From Cranoglanis bouderius (Eukaryota > Chordata > Actinopteri > Siluriformes > Cranoglanididae), in NCBI GenBank assembly GCA_023630585.1, contig CM042568.1, positions 3,885,016 to 3,949,015 on the forward strand: a stretch of 64,000 nt of DNA. The letters are read 5' to 3'. Both the position numbers and the translations under genes were made by a program. This document shows positions 33,087 to 44,390 of the stretch, in pieces. The stretch's first letter is position 1. Each line of letters opens with the position of its first letter. The notes below the pieces were generated by a model. That model searched no databases. It was not told the origin of the DNA and was given only the letters and a program-made list of their open reading frames with translations.

Positions 33087-34226
33087 AGAGTTCATGTACT
33101 GGTGAGGATTAATCTAAAATAATAATGTACATTCTGTGGCACTTACTTTGCAATTTTACATTAATGAGAATGTCGAAGCGTGCTTTCACACCTATTAGTT
33201 ATTAATGAAACAAACCAAAAGGTAAAAAAAAAAAAAAAAATGTTGGTTTAGGAATGTGTAGGAATGAAAATGCACGTTTTCATTTATTGGTAAGAAATAC
33301 AGCGATGCAAAAAAAGGCAAACAAAGCTTTACCTGCAGAGTGTGTATAGAAATCTCAAAAATCAGCAAAACACAGAGAGCATGAAATTGTTAGATAATTA
33401 CATGAATAACTCGTTTAAAACATTTTGTCTGTCATGTTCAGAGTTTACTTCCTCTTTTTGTACGTCAGTCCAAATCTCTCCATTTCTGCAGTTCTACAGC
33501 TCTGTCTTTTGGTTCAGTTTGCACGTCAAGGCTCATGCTAGAAGCTCGAATCTGTTTCCTGGGTTGCCAGGGTCACTGTTTTTAAACCAGATTGATCTAG
33601 TTGTGGGAGGGTTAATCAAGTCCATGGGAGATTTAAAATAGTACGAGGCCCCCAAAATCTGGTTTTAAAGCAAATAATTGGAATTAAATCTCATCAATTT
33701 CTGCTAACAAAATGAACAATGGGAAAGTGCCAGTGTGGACAGTGTATCTGTGATGTACAGATCCATGTCTGTTGTAAGATATATTGCAAAGATTGGGAAA
33801 TTATGGAATGGATAATGTCTATAGTGCAGACGTTGGGCTTGAAATTTCGCTGAGACCTGGCAACCCTGACTGCAACCCAAAACACATGGCATACCTGCAG
33901 GAAAAAAAAACCCAATAGAAACAATTACAAAGATTTGAATGCTTTCCACTACAAATACCATTAAAACCATTAACAAATGTAGTGTGTTTTGATCTATATT
34001 CTATTAGGATTTAGTTTGTTTTGGTTTCTACTAGACATAAACATGCCACTAATAGAACCCAATACATTACCAGTAAAGACCCACAAGGACCATTATCGTT
34101 TCCATTAAAAACAATACAATTCCCATTATAACCATTAAAACCATTAGAATTTCTGCAATGATTTCTATTTTTTTTTTTTTTTTCAGCAGGGATGTTTGAT
34201 TGTATTTTGCTTGTATTTCCTCATTT
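33087..34226. other. Non-coding stretch between the unnamed gene and adcy1
   Basis: AT-rich, with scattered CATTAAAACCATT words between 33957 and 34150 suggesting an old repeat. No gene supported. Confidence 0.35.
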
Positions 34227-34280
34227 GTAAGTCGCTTTGGATAATAGCATCTGCTAAATGAATAAATGTAAATGTAAATG
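34227..34280 (+). repeat. Conserved fish SINE/LINE-type 3' tail
   Basis: TGTAAGTCGCTTTGGATAAT..CATCTGCTAAATGAATAAATG followed by an AATGTA repeat is the widespread 3' tail shared by several fish SINEs and their partner LINEs. Only the tail is recognisable. Confidence 0.7.
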
Positions 34281-34315
34281 ATTCACTAAATAAATGAGTC
34301 AAATCACTTTCTCGA

Positions 34316-34445
34316 TATTGTCCACCTGGAAGTGGACCGAGACCACCTCGCTTTGTTCCACGGATTAGTGTGATTGCTATATGTCTAAAGAACTACACAG
34401 AGGTAGAGAACACATGAGGGTTCTGTTCAAACTGACTAAACACTG
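34316..34445. repeat. Dispersed repeat, copy B
   Basis: Inverted relative of the repeat at 1-260; GTGGACCGAGACCACCTCG matches the reverse complement of that copy near 200-220. Confidence 0.55.
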
Positions 34446-35672
34446 CAGATGTGAGAGCACCCTGTGACTTTATATATCTCTGTATGGGTGAGATACTCCG
34501 CTCAACATGAGGTCATTGCCTTCAGAGTGCGCTTTGACGATTCAACCTTTCCTAATCCACTTTCGTTTACTCATGACCATCAAGAAAACATGCCTTGAAG
34601 AACGCAAGAGAAAAATATCAAGAAGAGTCAAATATTCAGAATATGCTAATCATCATTGGTACTTTTTCTTTTTTTTTTGCTAATATTCCTTTTTGTGTTA
34701 GCGCCATTTTAAACCATCAATACATGACTCGTGATTATTTTATTAATGAATTAATGTGTTAATGCAATTACGAACCAACGATTTTGGAATCATAACTTCA
34801 TTCAAGTTATGAACTCATTAATGCTGAACGTATCCTTGTAGTTGCATCTACACGCATTAAGTCCGTCTATAACGTCTAATAGAAGTGCCCTGATAAGAAA
34901 GTTCCATAAATCTCACGTTAGAAAAGTCGTCGGTGCAGCAAGGCAAGTCGCATAACCTGAAAAATATCAAATGAAGTAGAGCAGTTTGGGTGCTGGTCAC
35001 CCTCCCTGATTAATCAACAGCTACGCAAAGATCCGGAAATTACCAACAACAACAACAACAAAAAAAAAAGCCTATAAAGCCTATCGCTTAATTGATAAAT
35101 TGCTTTTAAAACATTGTCTGTGCTATCTTCATTACATCTCAAACACATGCATACACATACACACTCACCTCCACTCAACCTCACTGAATAGCATACAAAA
35201 AGTACACAAATTTTATAGAACATCTAAGTACATCAGATCAGGTAGTCTTGGCGTATAATACATAAAAAAATCAGTCCTGATGTGAATATTGTAAATAATC
35301 AACTTTAAGCTTTACAAGTTCTTTTTAAGTGTGCACAAAAATCACCCACTAAACAGGGTGTCTGTAATCCCCAGCCTCGCCTCTGATTGGAAAAGACGAG
35401 TGTGCAGATTGAAATCGAAACACTGAAAAGAAGAAACCGAAGCAGGTTATCAATCACTTAGAAAGGGAAGACAAAATTCCATCTTTCAGATTCTTCTTTC
35501 CACATTTCTCATCGCAAACTTATCCTTGTAGTTTGTAAAACCTTCGGGGCCGAATCCCTCGTGCTCGTCTTTGACCCTCCACTGAGTCCGAAGAAAATCC
35601 TGCAAACATAATGGAGCACCCCTTTCTGACGCTCCGTACTGACACTCGTTCGCTTTTTAGCCCCTGTTCATC

Positions 35673-35972
35673 TTAAACCTCTCCTTCCTCCTCTTCGGTG
35701 TCCTCCTCACCATCCCCCTCGTGCACAATATAAGACGCAGGACGGCCGTGTGTGGGGTTGTGGGCGGAGCTTTGTGCAGATCCAACCCCGACCCTGGCGG
35801 CACGGCCCATGGCGTACGTGCTCCTGCGGCGCTCAGGTGCCCTCGGACCTGCGCCTTGAGACCTGCCCTCCAGGAAGTAGGTCACCATTTCACCTTTACC
35901 CTTTACGCTGATGTTGCCGCGACACACCAAGTCGTAGTCGTTCTGCAGCAGGCGGTGCACTTCCTCTGTTAC
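35673..35972 (-). CDS. adcy1: Adenylyl cyclase 1, last coding exon (end of C2 domain and carboxyl tail)
   Basis: Acceptor CTCTATAG| phase 0, TAA at 35675-35673, 99 codons. It opens VTEEVHRLLQNDYDLVCRGN then ISVKGKGEMVTYFLEGR. VKGKGEM holds the lysine (Lys1065 in the structural C2 numbering) that contacts ATP phosphates. After FLEGR a tail of about 62 residues follows: Ala/Arg/Ser-rich, with an extremely acidic end (EGDGEEDTEEEEGEV). The catalytic part matches ADCY1 closely. The tail is unlike the mammalian one as I know it and is probably regulatory or disordered. Confidence 0.95.
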   Translation of the reverse strand, partial: VTEEVHRLLQNDYDLVCRGNISVKGKGEMVTYFLEGRSQGAGPRAPERRRSTYAMGRAARVGVGSAQSSAHNPTHGRPASYIVHEGDGEEDTEEEEGEV

Positions 35973-36460
35973 CTATAGAGAAAATACAAATAACACTATT
36001 ACAGTATATAGAATCAACTACAGGACATGCACCATTATCTTGGTGTTAACATATCACTGAAAATTTCATAGCTACTTTATATTAGAAGTTGCTAGTTAAA
36101 GGAAAATAACAAACGATGGGGTGGTGTGATGAAGCCAAGACACCCATGTATCTTGAGGTCGTTTGGAGCATTGTTTGTGCACATCCTTATCACTAAGCAT
36201 CCAGCGTAAACAGTGGGGGCGCTGTACTATGATATGACGTAGGACAAGAAAAAACATTCTCGCTGTGTCCATGACGAGGTTGATTTAATGGCGTAACATA
36301 CAGTACCATCTACGCTTGTGAGCAGATATACTGTTTCCACCACCTTCGCAAGATAATAAAGTCAGCAAAGCAGCGTCATTCACTGTCGCCATTTTCATTG
36401 TTGACACACAAAACTGGAAGAAGTAGGAAGGAAGATATTCCAGATATGGATGTGTCAGCC

Positions 36461-36735
36461 ATATCTGGACGCTTGCCTCACACCTTCAGGGCTGGGGGTT
36501 CAAATCCCATCTCCACCCTGTGTGTGTGGAGCATTGTTTCTTTGGGGGTTTCCTCCGGGTACTCTGGTTTTGTCCCCCATTTACAAGTTGTCTGTGGTGT
36601 GTGAATGTGTGTGTGCGATTTGCACCCCATCCAGGGTGTCCTCTGGACTGTGCCCCAAGTTCCCTGGGATAGGCTCCAGGCTCCCCATGATCCTGTGTAG
36701 GATAAGTGGTACAGAACATGGATGGTCTGATGTGT
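36461..36735 (+). repeat. tRNA-derived SINE with L2-type tail
   Basis: Begins inside a tRNA-like head (CTTGCCTCACACCTTCAGGG, then B box GGGTTCAAATCCC near 36498-36510). It continues with the familiar body (CCTCCGGGTACTCTGG; CCCCATCCAGGGTGTCCTC; GGGATAGGCTCCAGGCTCCC) and ends GGATAAGTGGTACAGAACAT. This is the composite tRNA head plus L2-LINE-like 3' end found in many teleosts. It lies antisense in the last adcy1 intron; its A-box end is truncated. Confidence 0.85.
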
Positions 36736-36969
36736 CAACTGTTTTATATTCTCTAGTGGATATAACAATGAATCCTCAGAGGTACGCAAATGACTATACC
36801 TATGATTTGTAGCTGCACTACTGCCAGAGCTGCTGTTATAGACAATGAATCAAGAATCAAGAAAGTTCTGTGGATTTGACAGGTGGAATTCACACAAAGT
36901 GAGGACTTTGCACAAAAAAAGGTTTGGAATTTTAAAAATGAATACATTAAGGAAGAAAGGCATGTGGAC

Positions 36970-37094
36970 CTGGATCTTTCCCGGGACTCCTGTACTGTCC
37001 ATACGACTGGCCACGTTCACCGTGTTGCCCCAGATATCATACTGAGGCCTACGAGCCCCGATAACACCGGCCACCACTGGACCTACATTTATAC
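36970..37094 (-). CDS. adcy1: Adenylyl cyclase 1, C2 catalytic core exon
   Basis: Acceptor TGCTCACAG|, donor ATCCAG|GTCCAC. 125 nt: two bases plus 41 codons. INVGPVVAGVIGARRPQYDI then WGNTVNVASRMDSTGVPGKI and Q. It carries the C2 residues of the active site: Asp in QYDIWG (adenine binding), and Asn and Arg in NTVNVASR (transition-state stabilisation; Asn1025/Arg1029 in structural numbering). All are intact, so activity is expected. Confidence 0.97.
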
Positions 37095-37215
37095 CTGTGA
37101 GCAAAAAATAAATAAATAAAAAATACCATGACAGGAATTTTTCAACGGCTGCTTTCAGAGGAATTTTACAATCCATGAGTCCCCCCTGTCTTATACATGC
37201 ATGGTTACAGCTTAC

Positions 37216-37330
37216 CTACTCTCAGGATAAAATCGTTGTAAGACTGGTAGTTGATTTCATCAAGGACGTCAAACATTTCGATGGCGTAGTCTGCTATTGT
37301 GCTCAGGTGAGCTAAAATGGACTTTTTAAC
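37216..37330 (-). CDS. adcy1: Adenylyl cyclase 1, C2 domain exon
   Basis: Acceptor CATGTTCCAG|, donor AGTAG|GTAAGC, 38 codons plus one base. VKKSILAHLSTIADYAIEMF then DVLDEINYQSYNDFILRV. It matches the helix and strand preceding GINVGPVVAGV in ADCY1. A Tc1 element (37396-38962) ends only 65 bp upstream of its acceptor. Confidence 0.96.
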
Positions 37331-37395
37331 CTGGAACATGAGAGTAAAAACTCTGATTAGTACAAGATACCCTAAATGTAAGCGTATCTGCTATA

Positions 37396-38962
37396 CAGCC
37401 GTGGCCAAAATTTTTGAGAATGACACAAATATTAATTTTCACAAAGTCTACTGCTTCAGTGTTTTTAGATCTTTTTGTCAGATATTACTAACTGTTACTG
37501 AAATATAATCACAAGCATTTCATAAGTGTCAATGGCTTTTATTGACAATTACATGAAGTTTATGCAAAGAGTCAATATTTGCAGTGTTGACCCTTCTTTT
37601 TGAAGACCTCTGCAATTCGCCCTGGCATGCTGTCAATCAACTTCTGGGCCACATCCTGACTGATGGCAGTCCATTCTTGCATAATCAATGCTTGGAGTTC
37701 GTCAGAGTTTGTGGGTTTTTTTTGTCCACCCGCCTCTTGAGGATTGACCACAAATTCTCAATGGGATTAAGGTCTGGGGAGTTTCCTGGCCATGGACCCA
37801 AAATGTTGATGTTTTGTTCCCCGAGCCACTTCGTTATCACTTTTGCCTTGTGGCAAGGTGCCCCATCATGATGGAAAAGGCATTGTTCGTCACCAAACTG
37901 TTCTTGGATGGTTGGGAGAAGTTGCTCTCTGAGGATGTTTTTGTACCATTCTTTATTCATGGCTGTGTTCTTAGGCAAAATTGTGAGTGAGCCCACTCCC
38001 TTGGCTGAGAAGCAACCACAGACATGAGTGGTCTCAGGATGCTTTACTGTTGGCATGACACAGGACTGATGGTAGCGCTCACCTTTTCTTCTCCGGACAA
38101 GCTTTTTTCCAGATGGCCCAAACAATCGGAAAGGGGATTCATCAGAGAAAATGACATTACCCCAGTCCTCAGCAGTCCAATCCCTGTACTTTTTGCAGAA
38201 TAGCAGTCTGTCCCTAATGTTTTTCCTGGAGAGAAGTGGCTTCTTTGCTGCCCTTCTTGACACCAGGCCATCCTCCAAAAGTCTTCGCCTTACTGTGTGT
38301 GCAGACGCACTCACACCTGCCTGCTGCCATTCCTGAGCAAGCTCTGCACTGGTGGTGCCCCAATCCCGCAGCTGAATCAACTTTAGGAGACGGTCCTGGT
38401 GCTTGCTGGACTTTCTTGGGCGCCCTGAAGCCTTCTTCATAACAGTTGAACCTCTCTCCTTGAAGGTCTTGATGATCCGATAAATGGTTGATTTAGGTGC
38501 AATCTTACTAGCAGCAATATCCTTGCCTGTGAATCCCTTTTTGCGCAAAGCAATGATGGCTGCACGTGTTTCCTTGCAGGTAACCATAGTTAACAGAGGA
38601 AGAACAATAATTTCAAGCACCACCCTCCTTTTAAAGCTTCAAGTCTGTTATTCTAACTCAATTAGCATGACAGAGTGATCTCCAGCCTTGTCCTCATTAA
38701 CACTCTCACCTGTGTTAACCAGAGAATTACCGACATGATGTCAGCTGGTCCTTTTGTGGAAGGGCTGAAATGCAGTGGACATGTTTTTTTTGGGATTAAG
38801 TTCATTTTCATGGCAAAGAGGGACATTGAAATTAATTGCAATTCATCTGATCACTCTTCATAACATTCTGGAGTATATGCAAATTGCCATCATAAAAACT
38901 GAGGCAGCAGACTTTGAAAAAATTAATATTTGTGTCATTCTCAAAACTTTTGGCCACGGCTG
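37396..38962 (-). mobile_element. Tc1-like transposon, subfamily E, nearly complete, in an adcy1 intron
   Basis: The ends CAGCCGTGGCCAAAATTTTT and AAAACTTTTGGCCACGGCTG are inverted repeats flanked by TA (37394-37395; 38963-38964). Terminal repeats of about 200 bp share TGACACAAATATTAAT blocks. It encodes a long transposase frame (38623-37685). It is the least decayed transposon of the window and lies in the same orientation as adcy1. Confidence 0.93.
37685..38623 (-). pseudogene. Tc1-family transposase, open for 312 codons, carboxyl end frameshifted
   Basis: A probable start is MVTCKETRAAIIALRKKGFT. Domains in order: N-terminal HTH (GKDIAASKIAPKSTIYRII), an AT-hook-like GRPRKSS, a second HTH (SAELAQEW..VSASAHTVRRRL), then the DD34E catalytic domain: IFSDESPFRLFG (first Asp), HHDGAPCHKAK (second Asp) and NSPDLNPIENLWSIL (Glu). 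After KKNPQTLTN the frame ends early (SKH, stop). The continuing sequence is open in another frame to about 37565, so one indel near 37710-37730, by an A-run, removes roughly the last 45 residues. Cut-and-paste transposition enzyme; probably inactive, recently so. Confidence 0.88.
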
Positions 38963-39221
38963 TAGAGGTCGGGTTGAAGACATGATTTGTCATTTGTTTC
39001 TTGAGATATTTCACTCATGGGATTTGATAAAACTGTAGAAACCGTTTATTTTAAAATGAACACACCAGTTAAGGGGCGTGCTAGTGCCCCAATCCCAGGA
39101 CTGTCAGAGAGCCAGGAATCTGTTTCTGCTCAACTAGATCTTTAGATTGAATTCTGTTGCTTCTTGTTTCTTTGACTATATGGCACCTTTCCTAACTGTA
39201 GAAGTAAGCAAAAGCGCTCAC

Positions 39222-39320
39222 CTTGCTGCCTGCAGTGGGAACCAAACCCACCGCTGCCATGTATGTGCTGCCGATGGTTTTGATCTTCTCAATGTCTTTG
39301 TAGCATTCCTTGTCCATGAG
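39222..39320 (-). CDS. adcy1: Adenylyl cyclase 1, C2 domain exon
   Basis: Acceptor ATTTCCCAG|, donor AGCAAG|GTGAGC, 33 codons, phase 0. LMDKECYKDIEKIKTIGSTY then MAAVGLVPTAGSK. The Lys of EKIKTIGSTYMA is the adenine-contacting Lys (Lys938 in structural numbering), which sets ATP over GTP specificity. It is intact. Confidence 0.96.
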
Positions 39321-39414
39321 CTGGGAAATGCACAGGAAGCAGGATACATTAAGACCACATGATGTACAGGACAGGCTTGTGATTGGCTTGTGAACGGGAG
39401 AGATGGAGACTGAC

Positions 39415-39561
39415 CTCGTCGAAATCAGCGATGATCTCGTTGAGGAGACGCAGGCACTCCACCCCCATGTTGTTTCCGTCCAGCTCGATGTAGAAGTCGT
39501 TGAAGTTGGGAATGGAGGCGAAGAGCACACCGACCTGGGAGTATGACTGGTAATACAGATC
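39415..39561 (-). CDS. adcy1: Adenylyl cyclase 1, C2 domain exon
   Basis: Acceptor ATTTATAG|, donor GACGAG|GTCAGT, 49 codons, phase 0. DLYYQSYSQVGVLFASIPNF, then NDFYIELDGNNMGVECLRLL and NEIIADFDE. VGVLFASIPNF is the first C2 strand. It has Ala-Ser where C1a has the metal-binding Asp, as expected for the non-metal-binding half. Strong ADCY1 match. Confidence 0.97.
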
Positions 39562-39667
39562 CTATAAATAAATAAATAAGTAAATATGCAAGTAAGCATG
39601 CAAGTAAGGAAATAAATAAATAAAATAAAACCCTGTTGTATGCAAAACTTTTGGCACCCATCACCAA

Positions 39668-41073
39668 ATATCACATTTTGTTGCTTTTCAGCCTGAAATG
39701 AAGACGGACACAGTTTTTGTTTTATCCAGCTGTATTTACTCAGTGCAACTTATAACATCCAAGTGAAAGATATAACACCAACATATCAGAAAAAAATAAA
39801 ATCACTGAGCTGGAAAAAGGATCACCCCCCTCCTAAAAATGTCTTGTGAACTCAATCAGGTGTAGCTAATCACCTTCTCAATGGCACACAAAGCCATTTG
39901 ACTTTCAACTGTGATCAGCCGTGGTAATTTTGATTAGCTCAGCATGAAAAGAGCTTACCTGGAGCATTTTGTAGTGTAACTGAAACAAACAATCAACTAT
40001 GGGTCAAGAGATGGATACAAAAAAATTTCAAAAGCTTTATCAATGCCTAGAAGCACAGTGAAGTCTATTATTAAGAAGTGGAAGGTATTTGGTACAACAC
40101 AGACCCTCCCTGGATCAGGACATCGCTCCAAACTGGATGAAAGAGCCAGGAGGAAACTGGTCAAAGGGGCTACCAAGAGGCCTACAGCAACTCTGAAGCA
40201 GTTGCAGGAATTTATGACAAAGAGTGGTCATTGTGTGCATGTGACAACAATATCACAAATTCTCCACAAATGTGGCTTGTATGGGAGGGTTGCAAGAAAA
40301 AAGCCACCCACCACTGAGCTTTGCCAGAACGCACCTTGAAGATTCTGAGGTCACATGGAAAAAGGTGCTATGGTCAGATGAGACTAAAATTGAATTATTT
40401 GGCCTCAACACCAAACGATATGTCTGGCAGAAATCCAATACAGCTCACCATCCAAATAACGCCATTCCTACAGTAAAGCATGGAGGTGGTAATATCCTGT
40501 TATGGGGGTGTTTCTCTGCAGCAGGGACTGGAGCACTTGTCAGGATAGAAGGAAAATGGATGGGGCAAAATACCATCAAATTCTTGAGGAAAATCTGCTG
40601 CCCTCTGCCAGAAAGTTGTCAATGGGAAGAAGGTTTACCTTCCAACATGACAATGACCAAAAGCACACGGCAAAACTGACCACACAGTGGTTGTAGGAGA
40701 AAAAGGTGAATGTCCTTGCATGGCCTAGTCAGAGCCCAGACTTAAACCCCGTTGAAAATCTGTGGAATGACTTGAAGACTGTAGTCCACAAACGGTCACC
40801 ATCAAATTTAACAGAACTGAAGCAGTTCTGCAAAGAAGAATGGGCAAATATTGCAAAGTCTAGATGTGCAAAGTTAGTAGAGACATATCCCAACAGACTA
40901 AAGGCTGTAATTAAAAAATTAAGGCAAATTAAAGCAAGGGGGTGATCCTTTTTCCAACTCAGTGATTCTGGTTTTAAATTTAAAAAAACAAAAACTATGT
41001 CTGTCTTCATTTCAGGCTGAAAAGCAACAAAATGTGATTATTTTAAAGGGGGGGATTCTTTTCTATACCCACT
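39668..41073 (+). mobile_element. Tc1-like transposon, subfamily B, copy 2
   Basis: The right terminal repeat (about 40940-41073, to TTCTATACCCACT) mirrors the left one (about 39671-39830) through AACAAAATGTGAT, CAGCCTGAAATGAAGAC and GGATCACCCCC. The outermost 40 bp on the left are replaced. Transposase pieces in + frames: PRSTVKSIIKKWKVFGTT (HTH), WSDETKIELFG (first Asp), a QHDNDQKHTAK variant and NPVENLWND (Glu region). About 55 nt of the amino-terminal code are deleted and several frameshifts occur. Defective. It sits in the adcy1 intron, antisense to the gene. Confidence 0.92.
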
Positions 41074-41367
41074 CTATATATTTTGTTGATTTTTCAAGTT
41101 AAAAGAATTTTTAAAAATACAATTTTTTCTGCAAATGTTAATGCACAATTACTTTATATTTGATTACCTTAAAAAATAGAAAATAACAAAAGTAATTGTG
41201 GCATGTACAAAAGTTTGGACATCCTACTAAGTCAGTACAAATATCACAACCCAGATGAAGCCATCTAGAAATGTTAATCCAGAGCTACAGTTTGTCTTTT
41301 GTTAGACTTTTGCCTTTGTTATATCGCCCAGGTGGATCATGTGGATTTGTAAAACCTTGTCTCTCAC

Positions 41368-41484
41368 CATATTCCTGGGGTTGGACATTAAGAAGTGCTG
41401 AGCCACGTGAACCGGGAGCAGATTGAAGAGAATCCTCCTGTTGTCCAGCTTCACCTTCTCCATACCGTCCCGCTCCTCCTCAGC
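41368..41484 (-). CDS. adcy1: Adenylyl cyclase 1, C2 entry helix exon
   Basis: Acceptor GCATCCAG|, donor AATATG|GTGAGA, 39 codons, phase 0. AEEERDGMEKVKLDNRRILF then NLLPVHVAQHFLMSNPRNM. It is the cytosolic helical linker after TM12 plus the opening of C2 (NRRILFNLLPVHVAQHFL, the hallmark of class III cyclases). Strong ADCY1 match. Confidence 0.97.
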
Positions 41485-41669
41485 CTGGATGCACAAAACG
41501 TCTCCATTTCATGAGCGTATCATTAAAATGAAACTGACCAATCAACTCACTAACATCGCACACATCACGCAGTCGCTTATCCATCACACGCTACCAAGAA
41601 ATTCAGTGCAAATGTTAAATCTTAAAGAACAGAAAAATGAAGCATCAAGTATGAAAGACTAGCCTGATT

Positions 41670-42360
41670 TCAATATACTGTAGGTATACAGAAAGCCATA
41701 TATTTATATTTTAAAATGAATGAATACAATTCACAAGTTATTAATGTATTAATATTATTATTAGCCATTTCCATTGTGTCATATAATTAATCATGCACAT
41801 GTATTATTTTTCTAGTCTAGTTTTAGGCTCATTACATCCATAATGGTTGCTTTTCCTCAGCAATATACAGCATGGATTAAATAATCTTAAAACTACACTT
41901 CTTCATTCTCATTCTCTTTCATGTGTGATTCAACGTTAAAACGTATTTTTTTTGCATTTAAAAAGGTTCTTCATTCTGTTCATTTGCTGTCTAATGAATA
42001 TGTTTACAGTGAAAAAAAAAAAAAAAAAGTTTTATTATTAGAGAAATAAGGTCCTAAACTACAAAACTGTCTTTCAGAACAATGACCATCAATTTGAACC
42101 TTTAAATAGAAATCACAATAAAAGTACAAATTAATATCTGAGGCATTTTTTTTAGAAGACTCTAATTTCTTTATATATTATGCATTTTAATTAAATATCT
42201 AAAGAAACATTCACATCTACACTACAATACCGATATAATTCTATGCAGCTGTAACTATATAAACGAATATCTTAGTGTTGAATACAAGTCTGTGTTTTAA
42301 ATAAACATGCAAATAAATGAACAAATATGTAATAGTCTGTTTTAACAAACAAATAAACAC
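41670..42360. other. adcy1 intron, AT-rich
   Basis: Featureless apart from short A-runs (42008-42028). Confidence 0.4.
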
Positions 42361-42950
42361 ACAAACAAATGCTAGTCTGTGTTTTAATTATTATTATTAT
42401 TATTATTATTAATAATAATAATAGTAAAATACTAAATGATAAATTATTGAATAAATTACATTACTGTGTCCTAAACAAATGAATAAATAAACAATTGAAT
42501 ACTTCCCTGTGTTTAAATAAATAAATAAATAAATAAACAAACAAACAAATAAATATTTTAATAATGTCTGTGCATTAACAAACAAACAAACAAACAAACA
42601 AACAAATAAATAAATGGGTTTTTTAAATGTTTTTTTTTTTAAACCAACCAAATAAATAAATAAGCAAAATAACTAACTTTGCTAGTACTGCGATATACAT
42701 TAACAAATAAATAAATAAATATTTTAATAATGCTTGTGCTGTAACAAACAAACAAACAAACAAACAAAAACAAATAAATGTTTTACTAAAAACCAACCAA
42801 ATAAATAAATAAGCAAAATAACTAACTTTGCTAGTACTGTGATATAAACTAACAAATAAATAAATATTTTAATAATGCTTGTGCTTTAACAAACAAACAA
42901 ACAAATACAATTTTGAATACTGGTCTTTGTTTTTCAAACACAACTAGATA
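42361..42950. repeat. (AAAT)n/(AAAC)n array with duplicated ~140-bp unit
   Basis: Tetranucleotide runs alternate with a unit containing AAAATAACTAACTTTGCTAG and AATAATGCTTGTGCTGTAAC, present near 42650-42745 and again near 42795-42890. The duplication suggests slippage or unequal exchange. Confidence 0.85.
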
Positions 42951-43050
42951 AGCTCACCCAAGCAATGAGACATTTTACTGTGTAATTAATTATAAAATCC
43001 TGTGTGAATGAGGATATTCCTCAGGTGAGCACTAGATGTCAGCACAGAAC

Positions 43051-43052
<2 letters not shown>

Positions 43053-43113
<61 letters not shown>
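43053..43113. repeat. (TG)n microsatellite
   Basis: About 30 TG units in the adcy1 intron. Confidence 0.95.
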
Positions 43114-43114
<1 letters not shown>

Positions 43115-43940
43115 CAGTGTGTATTACATTATGAGGGTGAGTGAGGACAAAGTTCAGTGAGGTTGTGTAAGCGCTGTGTCAGGGACTTGTTGTTTTCTGT
43201 GAATGTGACTTGTTTTTTGTGTTTCTCAGTGTTATGTAACGAAGGCCGCGGGGAAGGGGGGTGGGTGGGGTGGGGTGGTCTTGTTCGCCTCTAATTTATT
43301 CCATTATTCCATTATGTCCTAGGCAGCATTATCGAACATTCACATCAGCGCTGAAACAGTGACGCAGGCCTTTTACACACTGCAATACCACCGCAGGCCA
43401 TGCTAAACAATCAAAAAAAAAAAAAGAGAACTGTGTCTGTACCAGTGAACGCTGTTTTAATTCTCAGTCTCTCCTCATAAGTAAGAAAGCTTTTCCTACA
43501 CCAGGTCGACTATATCAGAAGTGTCTGCCATGTCCTGCTAGCTACTAGCTAGCTAAATTTCACTAGTAATAGATATGTAGATCTAGGTATATACATAAAA
43601 CAGACGCAAATAATCAACAGAACTTTATACTTACAATTTATTCACAATATTTATCAATTCTAAAGATAAATATTAACAAGACACGTGAGTGTGTAGAACT
43701 GTTACGGATTCGGTTACTAAGCACTACTGCAGCTCCGAGCACTCTGAGATTCCGACTGAGTTTGAGATCATTATCGTTATGCTCATTACCGTTTCAGTGA
43801 TTGGCAGCAATCGTCTGTCATTAATATTCAGTACATTACAAAGGCTCAGTGATGTAAAAGAATAAAGAGCTGATGTTGTGTATGAGTGAACCTGGGTGTA
43901 ATGTAGGTCACCAAATCATGTTGTGTAAAATACGGGAAGT
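43114..43940. other. adcy1 intron stretch
   Basis: Contains a G-rich patch (GGGGTGGGTGGGGTGGGGTG, near 43258-43278) that could form a quadruplex. Nothing else is supportable. Confidence 0.4.
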
Positions 43941-44090
43941 GCACACACACACACACACACACACACACACCAAACATGCACACACACATGCACACACTCA
44001 AACAAGCACACACGCCTAGCGTGCCACCTTTCTAACCTTGGAGGAGTGCCAGTGCTAACAGAGCTAACACACAGCGGTGAACAGGCTGGC

Positions 44091-44177
<87 letters not shown>

Positions 44178-44272
44178 TGTGCCCGTGCTGTGGAAAACAG
44201 CATCATGAAAATGACCTCACTGGCCCCGAGTCATTTCATTACAGCATACTAATAATAAAATAAGAACACTGT

Positions 44273-44336
<64 letters not shown>
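43941..44336. repeat. (CA)n/(TG)n/(GA)n microsatellite cluster
   Basis: CA tracts at about 43943-43970 and 44097-44172, and TG then GA at about 44271-44339. Reading frames of Cys-Val or His-Thr repeats here are artefacts. Confidence 0.93.
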
Positions 44337-44339
<3 letters not shown>

Positions 44340-44390
44340 TGACATTTCACTCACATTAATCACACTGTAACTCTGACTGAAGTACTCCTA

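Noticed and set aside
36490..36520. tRNA gene suggested by GGGTTCAAATCCC
   Set aside because: Only the B box and a partial arm are present and the downstream body is a SINE; no full cloverleaf can form.
35673..39561. ADCY8, ADCY3, ADCY5 or ADCY6 as the cyclase identity
   Set aside because: IELDGNNMGVECLRLLNEII, GARRPQYDIWGNTVNVASRM and the calmodulin-binding exon match ADCY1; the igfbp1/igfbp3 neighbourhood agrees.
43916..44252. Open frames of Cys-Val or His-Thr repeats over (CA)n/(TG)n tracts (also near 2113, 6766, 50300, 52165 and 59860)
   Set aside because: They are translations of dinucleotide repeats with no start context, splice structure or conserved residues.
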